Origin: Atkinsonella hypoxylon
Lineage: Eukaryota > Ascomycota > Sordariomycetes > Hypocreales > Clavicipitaceae
NCBI GenBank assembly: GCA_000729835.1
Contig: JFHB01000070.1
Coordinates: forward strand, 1-64,000
Reading direction: 5' to 3'
DNA: 64,000 nt
Made by a program: the position numbers and the translations under genes
Shown here: piece after piece, positions 1 through 9,502 of the stretch
Position numbering within the stretch: the stretch's first letter is position 1
Layout: each line of letters begins with the position of its first letter
The notes under the pieces: model-generated
Told to the model about the DNA's origin: nothing
Databases searched by the model: none
What the model saw: only the letters and a program-made list of their open reading frames with translations

Positions 1-960
1 ACCTTCTAAGCTTAGCATACAGTAGATCTAGCACTAAGCCTAGAATTGTTACTAGTAGGGAATTGCACTCCTATAGTCTCTACTATACGCACACTAAGCC
101 TATAGCTGGCTCTGCAACTAGACCTAGACCTAAAAAATTCCGCAGTCGCAGGAATCGAACACACAAGCAATTGCTACTATATGTTACGGATTAATCAGGC
201 TATAATGCAATGCTTAACCACTACACCAAAAGGTCTAGTCACAACCTCAGTTAGAGGAAGTGACGGTATCAAGCTCTATATAACATATTCAGCACGTAAC
301 ACTTACATTTAGTAAAATCTTTAAAGTACAACAGCTAGTCTCCTAAATAGTGTAAGAAGTAGAATATACAAGATATATATTAGATATATACTAAGCACAA
401 TTCTATATATATCTAATTTCAGGATATTATTGTTAGCCTTCTTAGCATTCTTAATTTTGTGTAGGGTTAAAGGGCCTATATATTGTTAGTATAAGCTTAA
501 TAGATGCTAAGTATATATATACTACAGCCCTTTAGTGTGTTTGCTGCTAAGTAAGGTATAGTTAATATTTACTAAATAGTTAGTATATACGCTTTATATA
601 TATAATTGCTTTTAATTAATATACTAAGCAGGGGTAAAGGTAGAGGCGTTAATAGAATGCGTTAAAATATTAATACTATAAAAGATATTAATATAATTTA
701 TATAATAATTTAATATATACAACATAATAATAGCTAAATTCTTCTTATTAAGCGCAATAATAATATAGAAAGAAGGAAAAAAAGAAAGGAAAAGAGGTAG
801 AAGAAAGTAAGCTTATAGTTAGAGGCTAACGTAATCCCTACTAATATTGGATAAAATTAACACTGTATTGTCTGCATATGCTAGGCATATACTAAGCATA
901 TACTATTCTGCCTAAATCTACACCCGCTCTGGCTCCACTCTGGACCAATCTACACATACG
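1..960. other. AT-rich degenerate block, probably mutated repeat or transposon remains
   Basis: The block is dominated by TpA-rich runs such as TATATATAC and has no open frame of note. Words such as CTAAGC, TAAGTATATA and GCATATACTAAGC recur throughout. The composition is unlike the GC-balanced DNA that starts near position 900-1000. In Pezizomycotina this look is typical of repeats hit by repeat-induced point mutation (C to T at CpA), which is an inference here because no index was computed. A purine-rich patch lies at about 770-815. No transposase or reverse-transcriptase motif could be read. Confidence 0.55.
141..236 (-). other. tRNA-like relic (tRNA pseudogene or SINE head)
   Basis: On the minus strand a good A box (TGGTGTAGTGGTTAAGCA, about 212-229) is followed some 50 nt later by a good B box (GTTCGATTCC, about 150-159). 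The spacing suits a tRNA with a long variable part or a small intron. The acceptor stem and T stem do not pair well, with several mismatches, so a working tRNA is unlikely. It sits inside the AT-rich degenerate block, so a decayed tRNA gene or the tRNA-derived head of a SINE are both possible. Confidence 0.4.
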
Positions 961-1130
961 CTGGACCTGAGATTTACTGTACACCCTCCTGGAAGGGGGC
1001 AGCGCTTACTGGGACATGGCCCAAACCATTCTGGCTTGGACCGAGCCGGAGAAGAGCATGTCAAATGAATCTCTTATTCATTCCTGGCAGGACGAAATAC
1101 CATGAGCGCTTATATTGCATTCCTTGCCGA

Positions 1131-1138
1131 TATATAAA
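1131..1138 (+). promoter_or_regulatory. TATA-box-like sequence upstream of the small Cys-rich ORF
   Basis: TATATAAA lies 86 nt before the ATG at 1224. It is followed by a pyrimidine-rich stretch with CAAAC and TCTTCG words that resembles a fungal transcription start and leader. It is the only such element in the 200 bases upstream. Function is inferred from position. Confidence 0.4.
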
Positions 1139-1223
1139 CTCACCCCAAAAATGCTTCAAACGTCTCAAACATCTTCGTCTTGTCTGCTGCTAACTGAGAA
1201 TTGACTATATCAGTCTATTCAAG

Positions 1224-1439
1224 ATGTGTCGAACAATTATGCGTAAACACGTTTGTGGTCATGTGAGCCGAGATACTGATTATTGTCGTTATGCGACAAG
1301 GGACACTGTTACTCGAAGGAAAAAAATTACCAACAGCAAGAACGAAATTCTTAAAAGTACAGCATCTTACGGCACAAACACTCCCGCTCGCGCCGCTCGC
1401 GGTCGTTGTGGCCCCTGCGTGTCTTCACATTGCCCCTGA
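1224..1439 (+). CDS. small Cys-rich hypothetical protein (MC...CGH type)
   Basis: This 71-residue ORF starts MCRTIMRKHVCGH and has Cys/His spacing C2, C11-G-H13, C20 and, near the end, a CGPC pair and a final CP. Many short uncharacterised fungal proteins start with MC, carry a CGH motif and end with paired cysteines, which suggests a small metal-binding module. A TATA-like box and a pyrimidine-rich leader precede it. It lies on the boundary of the AT-rich block, next to short tandem repeats. It could be a truncated or chance ORF, and no function can be given. Confidence 0.45.
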   Translation: MCRTIMRKHVCGHVSRDTDYCRYATRDTVTRRKKITNSKNEILKSTASYGTNTPARAARGRCGPCVSSHCP

Positions 1440-1507
1440 TGTGTTTTGACGTCGCAGAACGGCCGCAGCGGCTGCCGGGCGGGTCAATACCCGAAATACT
1501 ACGAGAT

Positions 1508-1674
1508 ATAAGTGCGTATGCTAAGCTGCGTATGCTAAGCTGCGTACGCTTCATTGCCTACGCTAAAGTGCGTGCGCTGTACCACAGTGATAAGGCACTT
1601 ACTTCCGTGCATACGCCTAGATATACGGAGTAAAGTAGTGGTGGTATAAGTGCGTACGCTAAAGTGCGTGCGCT
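1508..1674. repeat. cluster of short direct repeats (GCGTATGCTAAGC / TACGCTAAAGTGCGTGCGCT)
   Basis: A 14-bp unit TGCGTATGCTAAGC is repeated in tandem at about 1513-1540. A 20-bp word, TACGCTAAAGTGCGTGCGCT, occurs exactly at 1559-1578 and again at 1655-1674. The TATGCTAAGC core resembles words in the AT-rich block to the left. The region has no supported gene. Confidence 0.6.
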
Positions 1675-2138
1675 ATGCGCATAGCTATATATGAGTGCAC
1701 TGCGTAACTGCGTAACTTTGGCTGGTCGGTGGGTCAGTGCTGGGACGCTGGGACGTGCTTATACGTCACTATCACCTGAGCGCCTTCATTCTTTACGCGC
1801 CTCAGGTTGTGAGGCGAGATAAGTTACCCCTCTTCCTTTCTCAAATAACGAGCGCACCATGAAACGCTCAGTTCTGTGGATGGTATGCTGCCTCAGGGCC
1901 GCTACTTGCGCCCCTTTGTTTTCTTCGTCGCCCCTTAATGATGTGCTCGGACTGACCGTTTCCCGCTGGCCAAGTTCCATTGACTGCTTTGCTCAACCGG
2001 CGGCATATGAGTAATCTGCGGTCCTCGTTATTGTGGACAAATTCATTGCCCGGTCGTGTGTCGTGGTCGGACTTTCCAGGTTCTTTCCTCAACCCATTGT
2101 TTGCACGGATCTGAGTTGATTGCCATTGTCGTTTTACA
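1675..2138. other. intergenic stretch before the kinase pseudogene
   Basis: Only short ORFs without recognisable motifs are present on either strand. The last 100 bases would be the leader of the kinase-like gene that starts at 2139. No RNA gene or repeat was seen apart from short GCGTAACT words near 1700. Confidence 0.4.
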
Positions 2139-3601
2139 ATGGAAATCACTATAACGCTGGTCTCCGGGAACGAAGAGGAGACTGCGGTGTTGGCAGAGAG
2201 CTACTGTGGCCATCTTTCGTTGGTTTTTAGATTCCATCTCGACATCTCCCAGCCGCTCAGCACCAGCAGTCGCATAGCGGCCTGCTTTAACCAGATCGAA
2301 GTTGACGAGAAAAAGACGTTTCCGGACAGAGAATCCATGCGTCAAGCAATCCATGATTCAATCGCACATGTTTGGCCTATTTGCGCATCAAATCCTGCAA
2401 TCCGCCTTCCGGATGTTATCATACAAATTCAGCAAGATGATCACGGCGAGACGACTTGCAGAATCTCTCACGAGAATGTCTTTCGCGAGTATCTAGCAAG
2501 TCTTTTACCTGTTGCTTCTATCAAAGATGCTCTCATACCAGAACTTCACACAGTTGAACCGCACTATACGTCACTTGACTCTCTTCAGTTTTCTGAGAAA
2601 TTGGGGGGCCGCGGAGGAACGACGGCCACCCGTTTCAGAGACCAGAAAGATGGTAGATTATACGTCTATAAAGGACTCAGCTTCCGCTTATTCCTGGAAG
2701 ACAAGGCAGACTATAAATCCGAGCGAGATACGTTCTATCACGAACTCAAGGTCATCTACTCTCTACCCAGTCATCCGAATGTCTTGCGTGCTCCATCCTC
2801 TCTGGTTATCACTGGGTCACCTCGAAGTGCAACTCATGGTGATAGAGAAAGCGATGGCGTAATATGCGGAGCGTTGTATCCGTTTTTTGAACGCCAATCG
2901 TTGCAAGAGGTAATCAGCCGAAGCAATGAGAGCCGCACAAGACTCCCGCTGGAAGCAAAGGTGAAGTGGGCATATCAAATATCATCGGCTATGGCGATTG
3001 TGCATTCATCAGGGCAGTACCATATGTATGGATTTGAAGCCCAGCAATATGCTTCTGGACAACGAGGATGATGTGATTGTGATTGACTGGGAGCAATGTG
3101 GCGCGTCTCCGTTCTTCCTCGCACCGGAGGCGAACGGCTTGTGAGACGTGGATTTCGTCGCGAACACGAAAACGGATGAGGAGTGGAAGACAAAGCCTGG
3201 GAAAGCGAGGATGGCTTATCGACAGTTCGTAGGTCCGCTACTTGATGACTACGGGGCTTGGCCAAGGCGGAATGTATTCCAATTGTGGCAGCGCGAATGT
3301 CGAAGAGCGCTAGAGGCTGCAGAGGTCTACAGCAGAGGTCTACAGCAGAGGTCTACAGCGCAGGTCGGAGTTTGTGGGTGATCTTTGAGCAGCGCGATGA
3401 TGTATGGGTTTACGACCGGGGACAGTCGGAGGCAGAGGCAGTAGTGTGGACTCATAGAAGTCTTCAGAAGGCGTGCCAGAAGTATGGAGGGATTTTGTGT
3501 CTCGATGCATGAGCCTAGATCCAACCCAGCGGCCAACATTCGAGGCGGGAGAAAGATTTTGGGGAGAGGAATGGAAGCGGCTCAAGAAAAATCCGAAGTA
3601 G
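2139..3601 (+). pseudogene. fungal protein-kinase-like pseudogene with several frame breaks
   Basis: The first 295 or so residues from the ATG at 2139 read openly and lead into a kinase-like N-lobe (VYKG, then HELKVIYSLPSHPNVL). At 3023-3030 a 4-bp tandem duplication (ATGT/TATG) breaks the frame exactly at the catalytic loop. Reading past it gives HMDLKPSN, then VIVIDWEQCG in place of DFG, then APEANG. A TGA at 3142-3144 follows where a Trp is common in this family. The next stretch keeps NVFQLWQRECRRALEAAEVYS. A 13-bp unit present three times at 3322-3360 shifts the frame again before AGRSLW. One more shift near 3455-3473 precedes VPEVWRDFVSRCMSLDP and the end at 3599-3601. The homology blocks are in the right order, so this is one gene lost by small indels. 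Introns could explain one break but not all of them. Confidence 0.8.
3322..3360 (+). repeat. 13-bp unit repeated three times inside the kinase pseudogene
   Basis: GAGGTCTACAGCA occurs twice and is followed by a third copy ending in G. The unit encodes EVYS. The two extra copies add 26 bases, which moves the reading frame by two. Upstream of the array the EVYS frame matches the kinase, and downstream the third copy carries the kinase frame on as EVYSAGRSLW. Confidence 0.9.
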
Positions 3602-4310
3602 ATCTGATGAGACCCAATGCAACTTCAGTGGCTGACGCTGTGTCAAAACAGATGGAGACCTGCAGCTTGTCTACAAAATATATCGTCCAATCCTCTCGTT
3701 GTGTGACTGGCTTTGGTCCTCTCCGACTCTCCGAGTGCCACCGCTGGCTAGAGAAAGAGCTTTTGTATTCTATAATGACAATTGGCTTATTCCGTAGTAT
3801 ACTGATGGGCAAGCTAGGTATCTTGGGTGCCCGTGGTCCGTCACTGGCCGTCAATGGTCAATGACGGCAGGTTGGACTGGACCACCCACAATATTCGGCA
3901 ACTCCAAATCACAGCCTGTAAGAACTCGCTACCAACGCACCTAGTGGAGATGACAAGAAGCACGAGACTTGCTCCCCAACGCTCAGTCCACTTGGAACTC
4001 CTACTCCTGCGTCACTGCTTTCCAATGCTGTCTCCGTCCAGTCCGGCCCATCGGCTCGCCGCAATTCTTCCAATGTCTCGAGTTTGACCATCGTTTTCAT
4101 GTCTGTGAGATGGCTCCCTCGATATCTCTCATCGTTCTTTAGAGCAACCACGTTTGCCCCTCCAAATCCCCTTCATCGCCGGTTGTCGGACCCACAGCCA
4201 CTGTCGTCACTGTCGTCACTGTCGTCACTGTCGTCACTGTCGGCTTCGCCTTTCATTGAGCAGCATCGCACTATTTTCAGCAAATACGTGTCAACGAGGC
4301 TTTTTCAAAC
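3602..4310. promoter_or_regulatory. upstream region of the F-box-like gene, with 9-bp tandem repeat
   Basis: No gene is supported here. At 4201-4243 the unit CTGTCGTCA is repeated about 4.7 times, 70 bases before the ATG at 4311, so it probably lies in the leader. The rest shows no RNA gene or clear promoter element. Confidence 0.5.
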
Positions 4311-5862
4311 ATGGCTCGCTTTATCGATCTAGAGGAAGATGGCGGAGACGATGCTGGCCACCCGCCCGAGAATCTGATTCGAGATATCTTACAGACAGAG
4401 CTACAAGTGCAGAATAAACGTCCCGGCCTGCCACTTGCTCCTCCTTTCGAATCAACTTCTTACACCTGTACTGCTATTGGTAGAGCCTTTCAATGTTATC
4501 CGTAAGCCATTTACTCCTTTTGCAACCTATACAACCAGCAACCTAGTTTGTCGTCATGTCAGTGGCGTGTTCGTCGCTAACAAGACTGCCCATTGTGCAG
4601 CATCATTGCATCGGTTGTATCATCAATCGATCTAAACACGTTAGATGCTCTAGCTCGATCTTGTCGTTCCGTTCACGATGGCTTGATTCAATATCGTAGC
4701 GTTCTCCTGATCTCGACTCTGCATTGCCGAAACGAGGCAGCTCCCGTCAACGCGGAAGCATTGCTGCGCTACCGTGCCCGAGCCAGCAACTGGCATTACA
4801 TGGAAGACGGCCGAAGCTACAACGGCAAGTCAGGTAGTTGTGCTCGTGATATGGTGGACGAGTGCCGAAAATGTGGCGAAGTTATATGCAGGGTACGTCT
4901 TCTACTTGTGCAGACGAGCACGTCACCTATTTAGTCAAGTTCGACTTGTCGCATTGATGCTAATTGCGAATTGGTTAGAATTGCGCCATAAAGCCACCCG
5001 CACCAGCAGCATTGCGTGAGAGACACCGTAGACTGTGCAGAACATGCATCAAAGCACCTATCGCTGCATTGGCAATTCCACATCTTGATCCAGACCTGCC
5101 ATTTACATCAGATTCTGTACAGCAATCGCTTTGTAAATGCGAATCATCGGGAGTCTGGCTCTGCCAGCCTTGCGGCAGAACCATTCGGGGAGCGGACAAC
5201 GAATACCAAAGGTTTGTAGACCATCGTCCTTGTTGTATTCTCATTAACAACTGATCATTTGCAGCATCTGGCGCTGGCGCATTCAATATGGCGAGGTCCT
5301 TGGCGGACTAGGGACTGGCATTGGGGATGGAGACCGAGGCGTTATCTGTGGTCGTGAAGCAGCCTGCCTTGCCGCCAGAGATCGTGAGCACGAAGTGGAC
5401 TGCGACGCACAAGATGCGCGCGATAACGGCGCAGGACCTTGGTTGAATGAACAGCCAATGTGGACGACTACTTCAACACCATCGCCCCCTGCCCTCGCTG
5501 CCTCTGCGAGTCCTGCAGGCTCACCGTTTGGTCCGGCTACGCCTATAACTGCTCTCATTGAAGAAGACCGCAATGAACGAACTCCGTCTCCTCAGCTAGG
5601 TCCGGGCTATGAACGACATGAGATTGAAGGAATTGGCGGACGAGTCAAGCGTAAGCTCGTTCGAATGGTGCGCGTCGGAGCCTGCGTTCCAGAGTGGGAT
5701 GACGAGAAGGGCTACGGAGGCTGTGCTCTAGCGTCCGAGGTAAAAGGTTGTGCTCGAAGCTGGTGCGGCTGGTGTTGTCGTGTGATTCCAGGCAAAAAGG
5801 ATCTGCTCCAAGACGAAGGCGTATCGTTCCGCGGTTGTGGAGATCGCCAATGTGCGCTTTAA
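4311..5862 (+). CDS. F-box-like Cys-rich hypothetical protein
   Basis: The model is join(4311..4501, 4601..4892, 4979..5211, 5265..5862), giving 437 residues. All introns are 53-99 nt with GTAAGC, GTACGT and GTTTGT donors and all joins keep the frame. Residues about 65-90 (IIASVVSSIDLNTLDALARSCRS, split here by its description only) resemble the second half of an F-box helix set. They are followed by CxxC pairs that span the second intron (CRKCGEVICR, then NCAI), CRTC, CxC and CxxC in exon 3. The C-terminal part holds a dense Cys cluster (GCARSWCGWCCRVI). The layout suggests a substrate adaptor with a zinc-binding part, but the F-box call rests on weak similarity. The partner SKP1 role is inferred only. 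Confidence 0.75.
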
Positions 5863-6252
5863 TGTGTTATGACGCTGTTATGTGTTGGCGTTTTTTGTTT
5901 CAAGGGTACTGTCGTTTTCGTTCATGCTGGCCTCGAAATAATGTTATGTCGGCGAGGCTTGACTTCTCCTCGTTTAAATAGAACAGCCATAGCAAGACGA
6001 GCCAAATCTTGCAGGGACGGGAATTAGGCATCCCTGCCGGTAACCAATATATTGCAGAGAGATCTGGACATTTACTTGTTACGTAGTGCAATGTTTTGTA
6101 CATGAAATGCTAGTTTCTCGGTGTTTTGGTGACAGCCGTCCATCGCAGCTAGTTCTACGGGACCACTTTCCTCACCTCGGTACCCATGGTGTGAAATGGA
6201 AAATAAGTTGTACAAGCTCAGTCGTCGAGAGCCTAACCTCCACATCTCTCAG
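5863..6252. other. convergent 3' spacer
   Basis: This 390-bp spacer separates the ends of the F-box-like gene and the MRP-L20 gene, which point at each other. It should hold both 3' UTRs. No further element was recognised. Confidence 0.5.
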
Positions 6253-6885
6253 TTACAACTCCCCACGGTACAACATCTCGGCTCTCCTCTTTCGATCCTC
6301 CCTTGCCTGCAACTTCTTGGGACCCCATCGAGCCATCTTCCGGTCCAAACGCCCTTGCAACCAGGCATGGTGCTCCCGCGACGCCGGCGCCACAATCTTC
6401 ACGAACACCTCCGAACAATCAAATTTGGCAGCAAGTTTCCCAACACTCCATGTGATAGGGTCCTCGGCCCTCAATCTGCGTATCTCCTGCACATCTTTTT
6501 CTGTGAGATGATACCGCGCCGTGCGACGCTTGTATTTCAGCTGAGGAGGTAAATCGGTTTCGGAGATGCCCTCGCTCGCCAGAGGCAGGGCACCAGGGTT
6601 ATTCCGCATCCGTAATAGCGCAAGTCGTCTGGGGTCGTTCCGCGGGAGGAAGATAAAGGGTGTGTGCACGGGCGATGCTTCTGACGAAGGGGGGTTGTAG
6701 ATGATTGAATCGGCGGCCGGGTAGGGGGCCGTCCGGCTGGGGAGGAAGGAGTCGTGGGGGGGCAATTTGAGAGACCGCTTTGTGCGGGCGGTGGTTTTGT
6801 GGCCGCGTTTGGGAAGCAGAGGTGCGTTGCAGCGTGCTGCTGTGAGGAGCTGGGCTACCGGGCGGGCGAGGGAGCGGAAGTCCAT
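6253..6885 (-). CDS. mitochondrial large-subunit ribosomal protein MRP-L20 (mL58 family)
   Basis: A single-exon ORF of 210 residues. The first 35 residues are rich in Arg, Ala and Leu and poor in acidic residues, as in a mitochondrial targeting peptide. The body carries features of the fungal MRP-L20 family: a YNPPSS motif near residue 63, a FLPRNDPRR motif, and YHLTEKDVQEIRRLRAEDP near residues 125-145. These are followed by a short helix-turn-helix-like part (KLAAKFDCS) and a basic C-terminus. The protein should belong to the large mitoribosomal subunit. Length fits the family, and the start is the first ATG after an in-frame break. Confidence 0.85.
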   Translation of the reverse strand: MDFRSLARPVAQLLTAARCNAPLLPKRGHKTTARTKRSLKLPPHDSFLPSRTAPYPAADSIIYNPPSSEASPVHTPFIFLPRNDPRRLALLRMRNNPGALPLASEGISETDLPPQLKYKRRTARYHLTEKDVQEIRRLRAEDPITWSVGKLAAKFDCSEVFVKIVAPASREHHAWLQGRLDRKMARWGPKKLQAREDRKRRAEMLYRGEL

Positions 6886-8208
6886 GGTTGTGCGTGTGCG
6901 TCGAAATGAGTGTTTTTGTTCTGGATTGAGTCTGTAGTGTAAGTGTAGGATGATGAGAGGGGACAGAAAGTTGAGGGTGGTCTCTGGCGAAGATGAATTG
7001 GCTTACTGCACCGGCCGGAGGGGTGTTGGTCGGTGCGTTGCCGTAGTCATGTCCCTCGTGATGGGTTGTAGGACTGAGCTTCGAAAATGAAGTTTTTTGG
7101 CGCGCACGCTGTTGGAAATTTAGCTTATGTAACACGTGGGTTTCTTTGTCCAGGTTAAAGGGAGCCAATGGCGTATTGGTGAGTTGAGTTTGGGATCCAC
7201 TTGCCATTTTTGTAGTTGGACACGTGCTCCGTGGCTTGTCCATCGAAGCATATGAAGTCAGTTCTCAACATCTAGGAAATCTGCTCAGTGGATGTATTTA
7301 AGCTATAAAGCTATTGTGTGACCATTTTATGACAAGAGCTCTGAGAAATCCCCTAGGGCTGGAGACTACCTCTAGGTCTCTGTTGTCCTTCAGTATTTAC
7401 GCTTTCTTCTCGCCGGCCTTGAGAAGCTTTGGTGGGTTCGCCATTATGTGCACAAAGATTGAATTTGCATTGGTATAAAATGGCGAGACAGAGTCTTTCC
7501 TCTTGCAGCGATGTGGAACATCAACGGAGCAAGTACGAAGTCCACATCAGACTATTACGTACGCCTCAAATCTCCATCACAGCATGTGCACAGTCTCTGG
7601 CTGTAGTGAAGCGTGAAAAGTTGTAAAAAACATTTGTTTATTTAGCGAGATTTGTGTTTATTCTGTTCTTAAAGCCTGATTTCGTTCACCTATCCGTGCG
7701 AGTCTTGCTGTTTTCGTTGCTAGTGAACATGAACGCATCGAATGCACTGATCTCTACCTCAACTAACAAAGATGTAGTTTAAGTTGTGTAGAAGGAGTAT
7801 GTAGCTGCAGAAGAAGTCACCTCTGCAAGGGCAAAAGCGTATTAGTCCGCAGATTGAGTGCACAGAGCATCTTTGGTTCGCTAAGGGTTAGTAGTGTTTG
7901 TATGTATTCACTACTTAGTGATTGTGCTGATGCATCCAAAATTAGCAATTGACATCGTTTCCAAGCACTTGATCAACTTGAGCAAACCCAATTTGACGCA
8001 ATATGATGTATTTCGTATACGTGTTTTTACCTTATCTGCTAAGGAGTGTAGTACTACAGAAAGACTCGAGCTCAAGGTCGTAAACAACATCCTCATTGTA
8101 TATATCCTCCGCACGTAAGCCGAGGCCACAAGCTACGCCTCACAGCATTTACCTCGTTCGAAAGCGGAGCAATCACTCAAAGACCTTGAAGTGATGAAGA
8201 AATATCTT
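6886..8208. other. intergenic region without a supported gene
   Basis: The first part is the upstream region of MRP-L20. A long minus-strand frame at 6599-7243 overlaps that gene out of frame and shows no family features. From 7250 to 8200 only short ORFs without motifs are present. Confidence 0.5.
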
Positions 8209-8941
8209 TCACTCGTCCTTCAAATTCAAGTTGTTTCTTACCTGAGGCTGTTTCCAAATCTCGGCGTCAATATGCTTAGTATGAGGATTGTTCTCTAGGT
8301 AACCCATGAGTTCCACTTTCAGTTCGTGGCTCAGATTTGTCTCGCACATGCAAATGCCTATCTGTCTCATGCCTTGAGCAGTTTTGTGATCCCTTTCCAA
8401 GACGCTTCGGAATCCGCTCACAGAAGCGCTTCTTAGACCCTTGATGTTCCATACTTCTGCCAAGGCACACATGCGGGCGTGATAACTCATCTCGTATAAT
8501 TCGCCGACGAACTCTTTGTTGTAGTACTCATCGGTGCAGATGTAGATGATGAGACAAGCTGCAATGGTTGCGTTGATGACTGCTATCTTCTGTGAGTCCT
8601 GGGGCGTGAATCCTAATGGGTTGTTGGTGATGTTGTGTAACATCGTGCGCCAGGTTCCGCTCTGCCTTCATTGTCAATGTCAGAATACCAAGGTTAGGCG
8701 GTTTGCCAGTCATACCAAAAAGGTTCCTATCATCATTGGGGCTTTGTTAACGATTCTACTCCTCAGTGCCGGAAGTTTATGCCCTTCCCAGTCGGACTGG
8801 ATGACATCATTTCTTCCTGCAATTCTGAATGACAAGTTAGGGTATTCTCCCTTTCCATGGCTCTCCGAATTTCACTTACATCTCTTTGAGCTTCTGATCC
8901 ACCTTCTCGCCCCAGGGAGCTTGTGTTTGCTGCTGAGACAT
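8209..8941 (-). CDS. divergent BTB/POZ-like protein A
   Basis: The model is complement(join(8209..8661, 8716..8824, 8880..8941)), giving 207 residues. Both introns are about 54 nt, with GTAAGT and GTATGA donors. The second keeps a CTGAC branch-like word and ends GGCAG. Exon 1 starts MSQQQTQAPWGEKVDQKLKE, a typical lead-in for fungal BTB proteins. The middle has an IYICTDEYY strand like the YLYTGxY of BTB folds. It is followed by SYHARMCALAEVWNIKGLRS, which matches the usual helix pair after a BTB core. The BTB core itself is divergent. Such proteins often act as protein-interaction adaptors, but the partner here is unknown. Confidence 0.65.
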
Positions 8942-9502
8942 ATTGATCGAATTGAAGTCGATGGCAAGCTAAAGGCAAGTTGGGGATGTCTGAGACGTTC
9001 TTCGATTCTGATGGAACTGGAAAGAGCTGAAGAAAGTCGAGTCTAGCGGCGCTTGTTTTGCAGCGTTGCTTGAGGAAGGAAGCAATGAGAATGTTACTGG
9101 TAGTGACCATATTCATGCTCTTTCTTTGTCTTGACATATTCAACTCCAGCCTGTGCCATTTCGCACTGGCGCTCAGCACTTGGTGAACGGGAGAAAGGAT
9201 CGGACAAATCTCTTAAAGTGAATGGTGGCACCAGCCACTCTGATTGTTGCACAAGCATCATGATTATAGGGATGTTCACGCACAGACATGTTACTCTGCA
9301 GACGTTCACTAGATAAGGGACGCAAAAAAAGAATGAGAAAACTGAGACAGGCCAGTGTTATTGATTTCTTTTTCTTCTCTTGTTCTATCAAACCGTCTTT
9401 TCTGATGCATGTTTGACCAATGGTCATTGTAAAGAAGCGCATGTTCCGCGTCACGAGCCAAGGGTGAACCGGCGGGAGAAGAATAGTCCAGAAGGTCGTA
9501 AA
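8942..9502. other. spacer between the two BTB genes
   Basis: Both flanking genes are on the minus strand, so this holds the 3' end of BTB gene B and the promoter of gene A. Open frames here have no recognised motif. Confidence 0.4.

Noticed and set aside
6599..7243. Minus-strand frame of 214 residues upstream of and overlapping MRP-L20
   Set aside because: It is out of frame with a well-supported ribosomal protein, is Pro/Thr/Ser-rich and has no motif.
8546..9046. Plus-strand frame of 166 residues
   Set aside because: It is antisense to the BTB gene A exons, and its hydrophobic look comes from the opposite strand of real codons.
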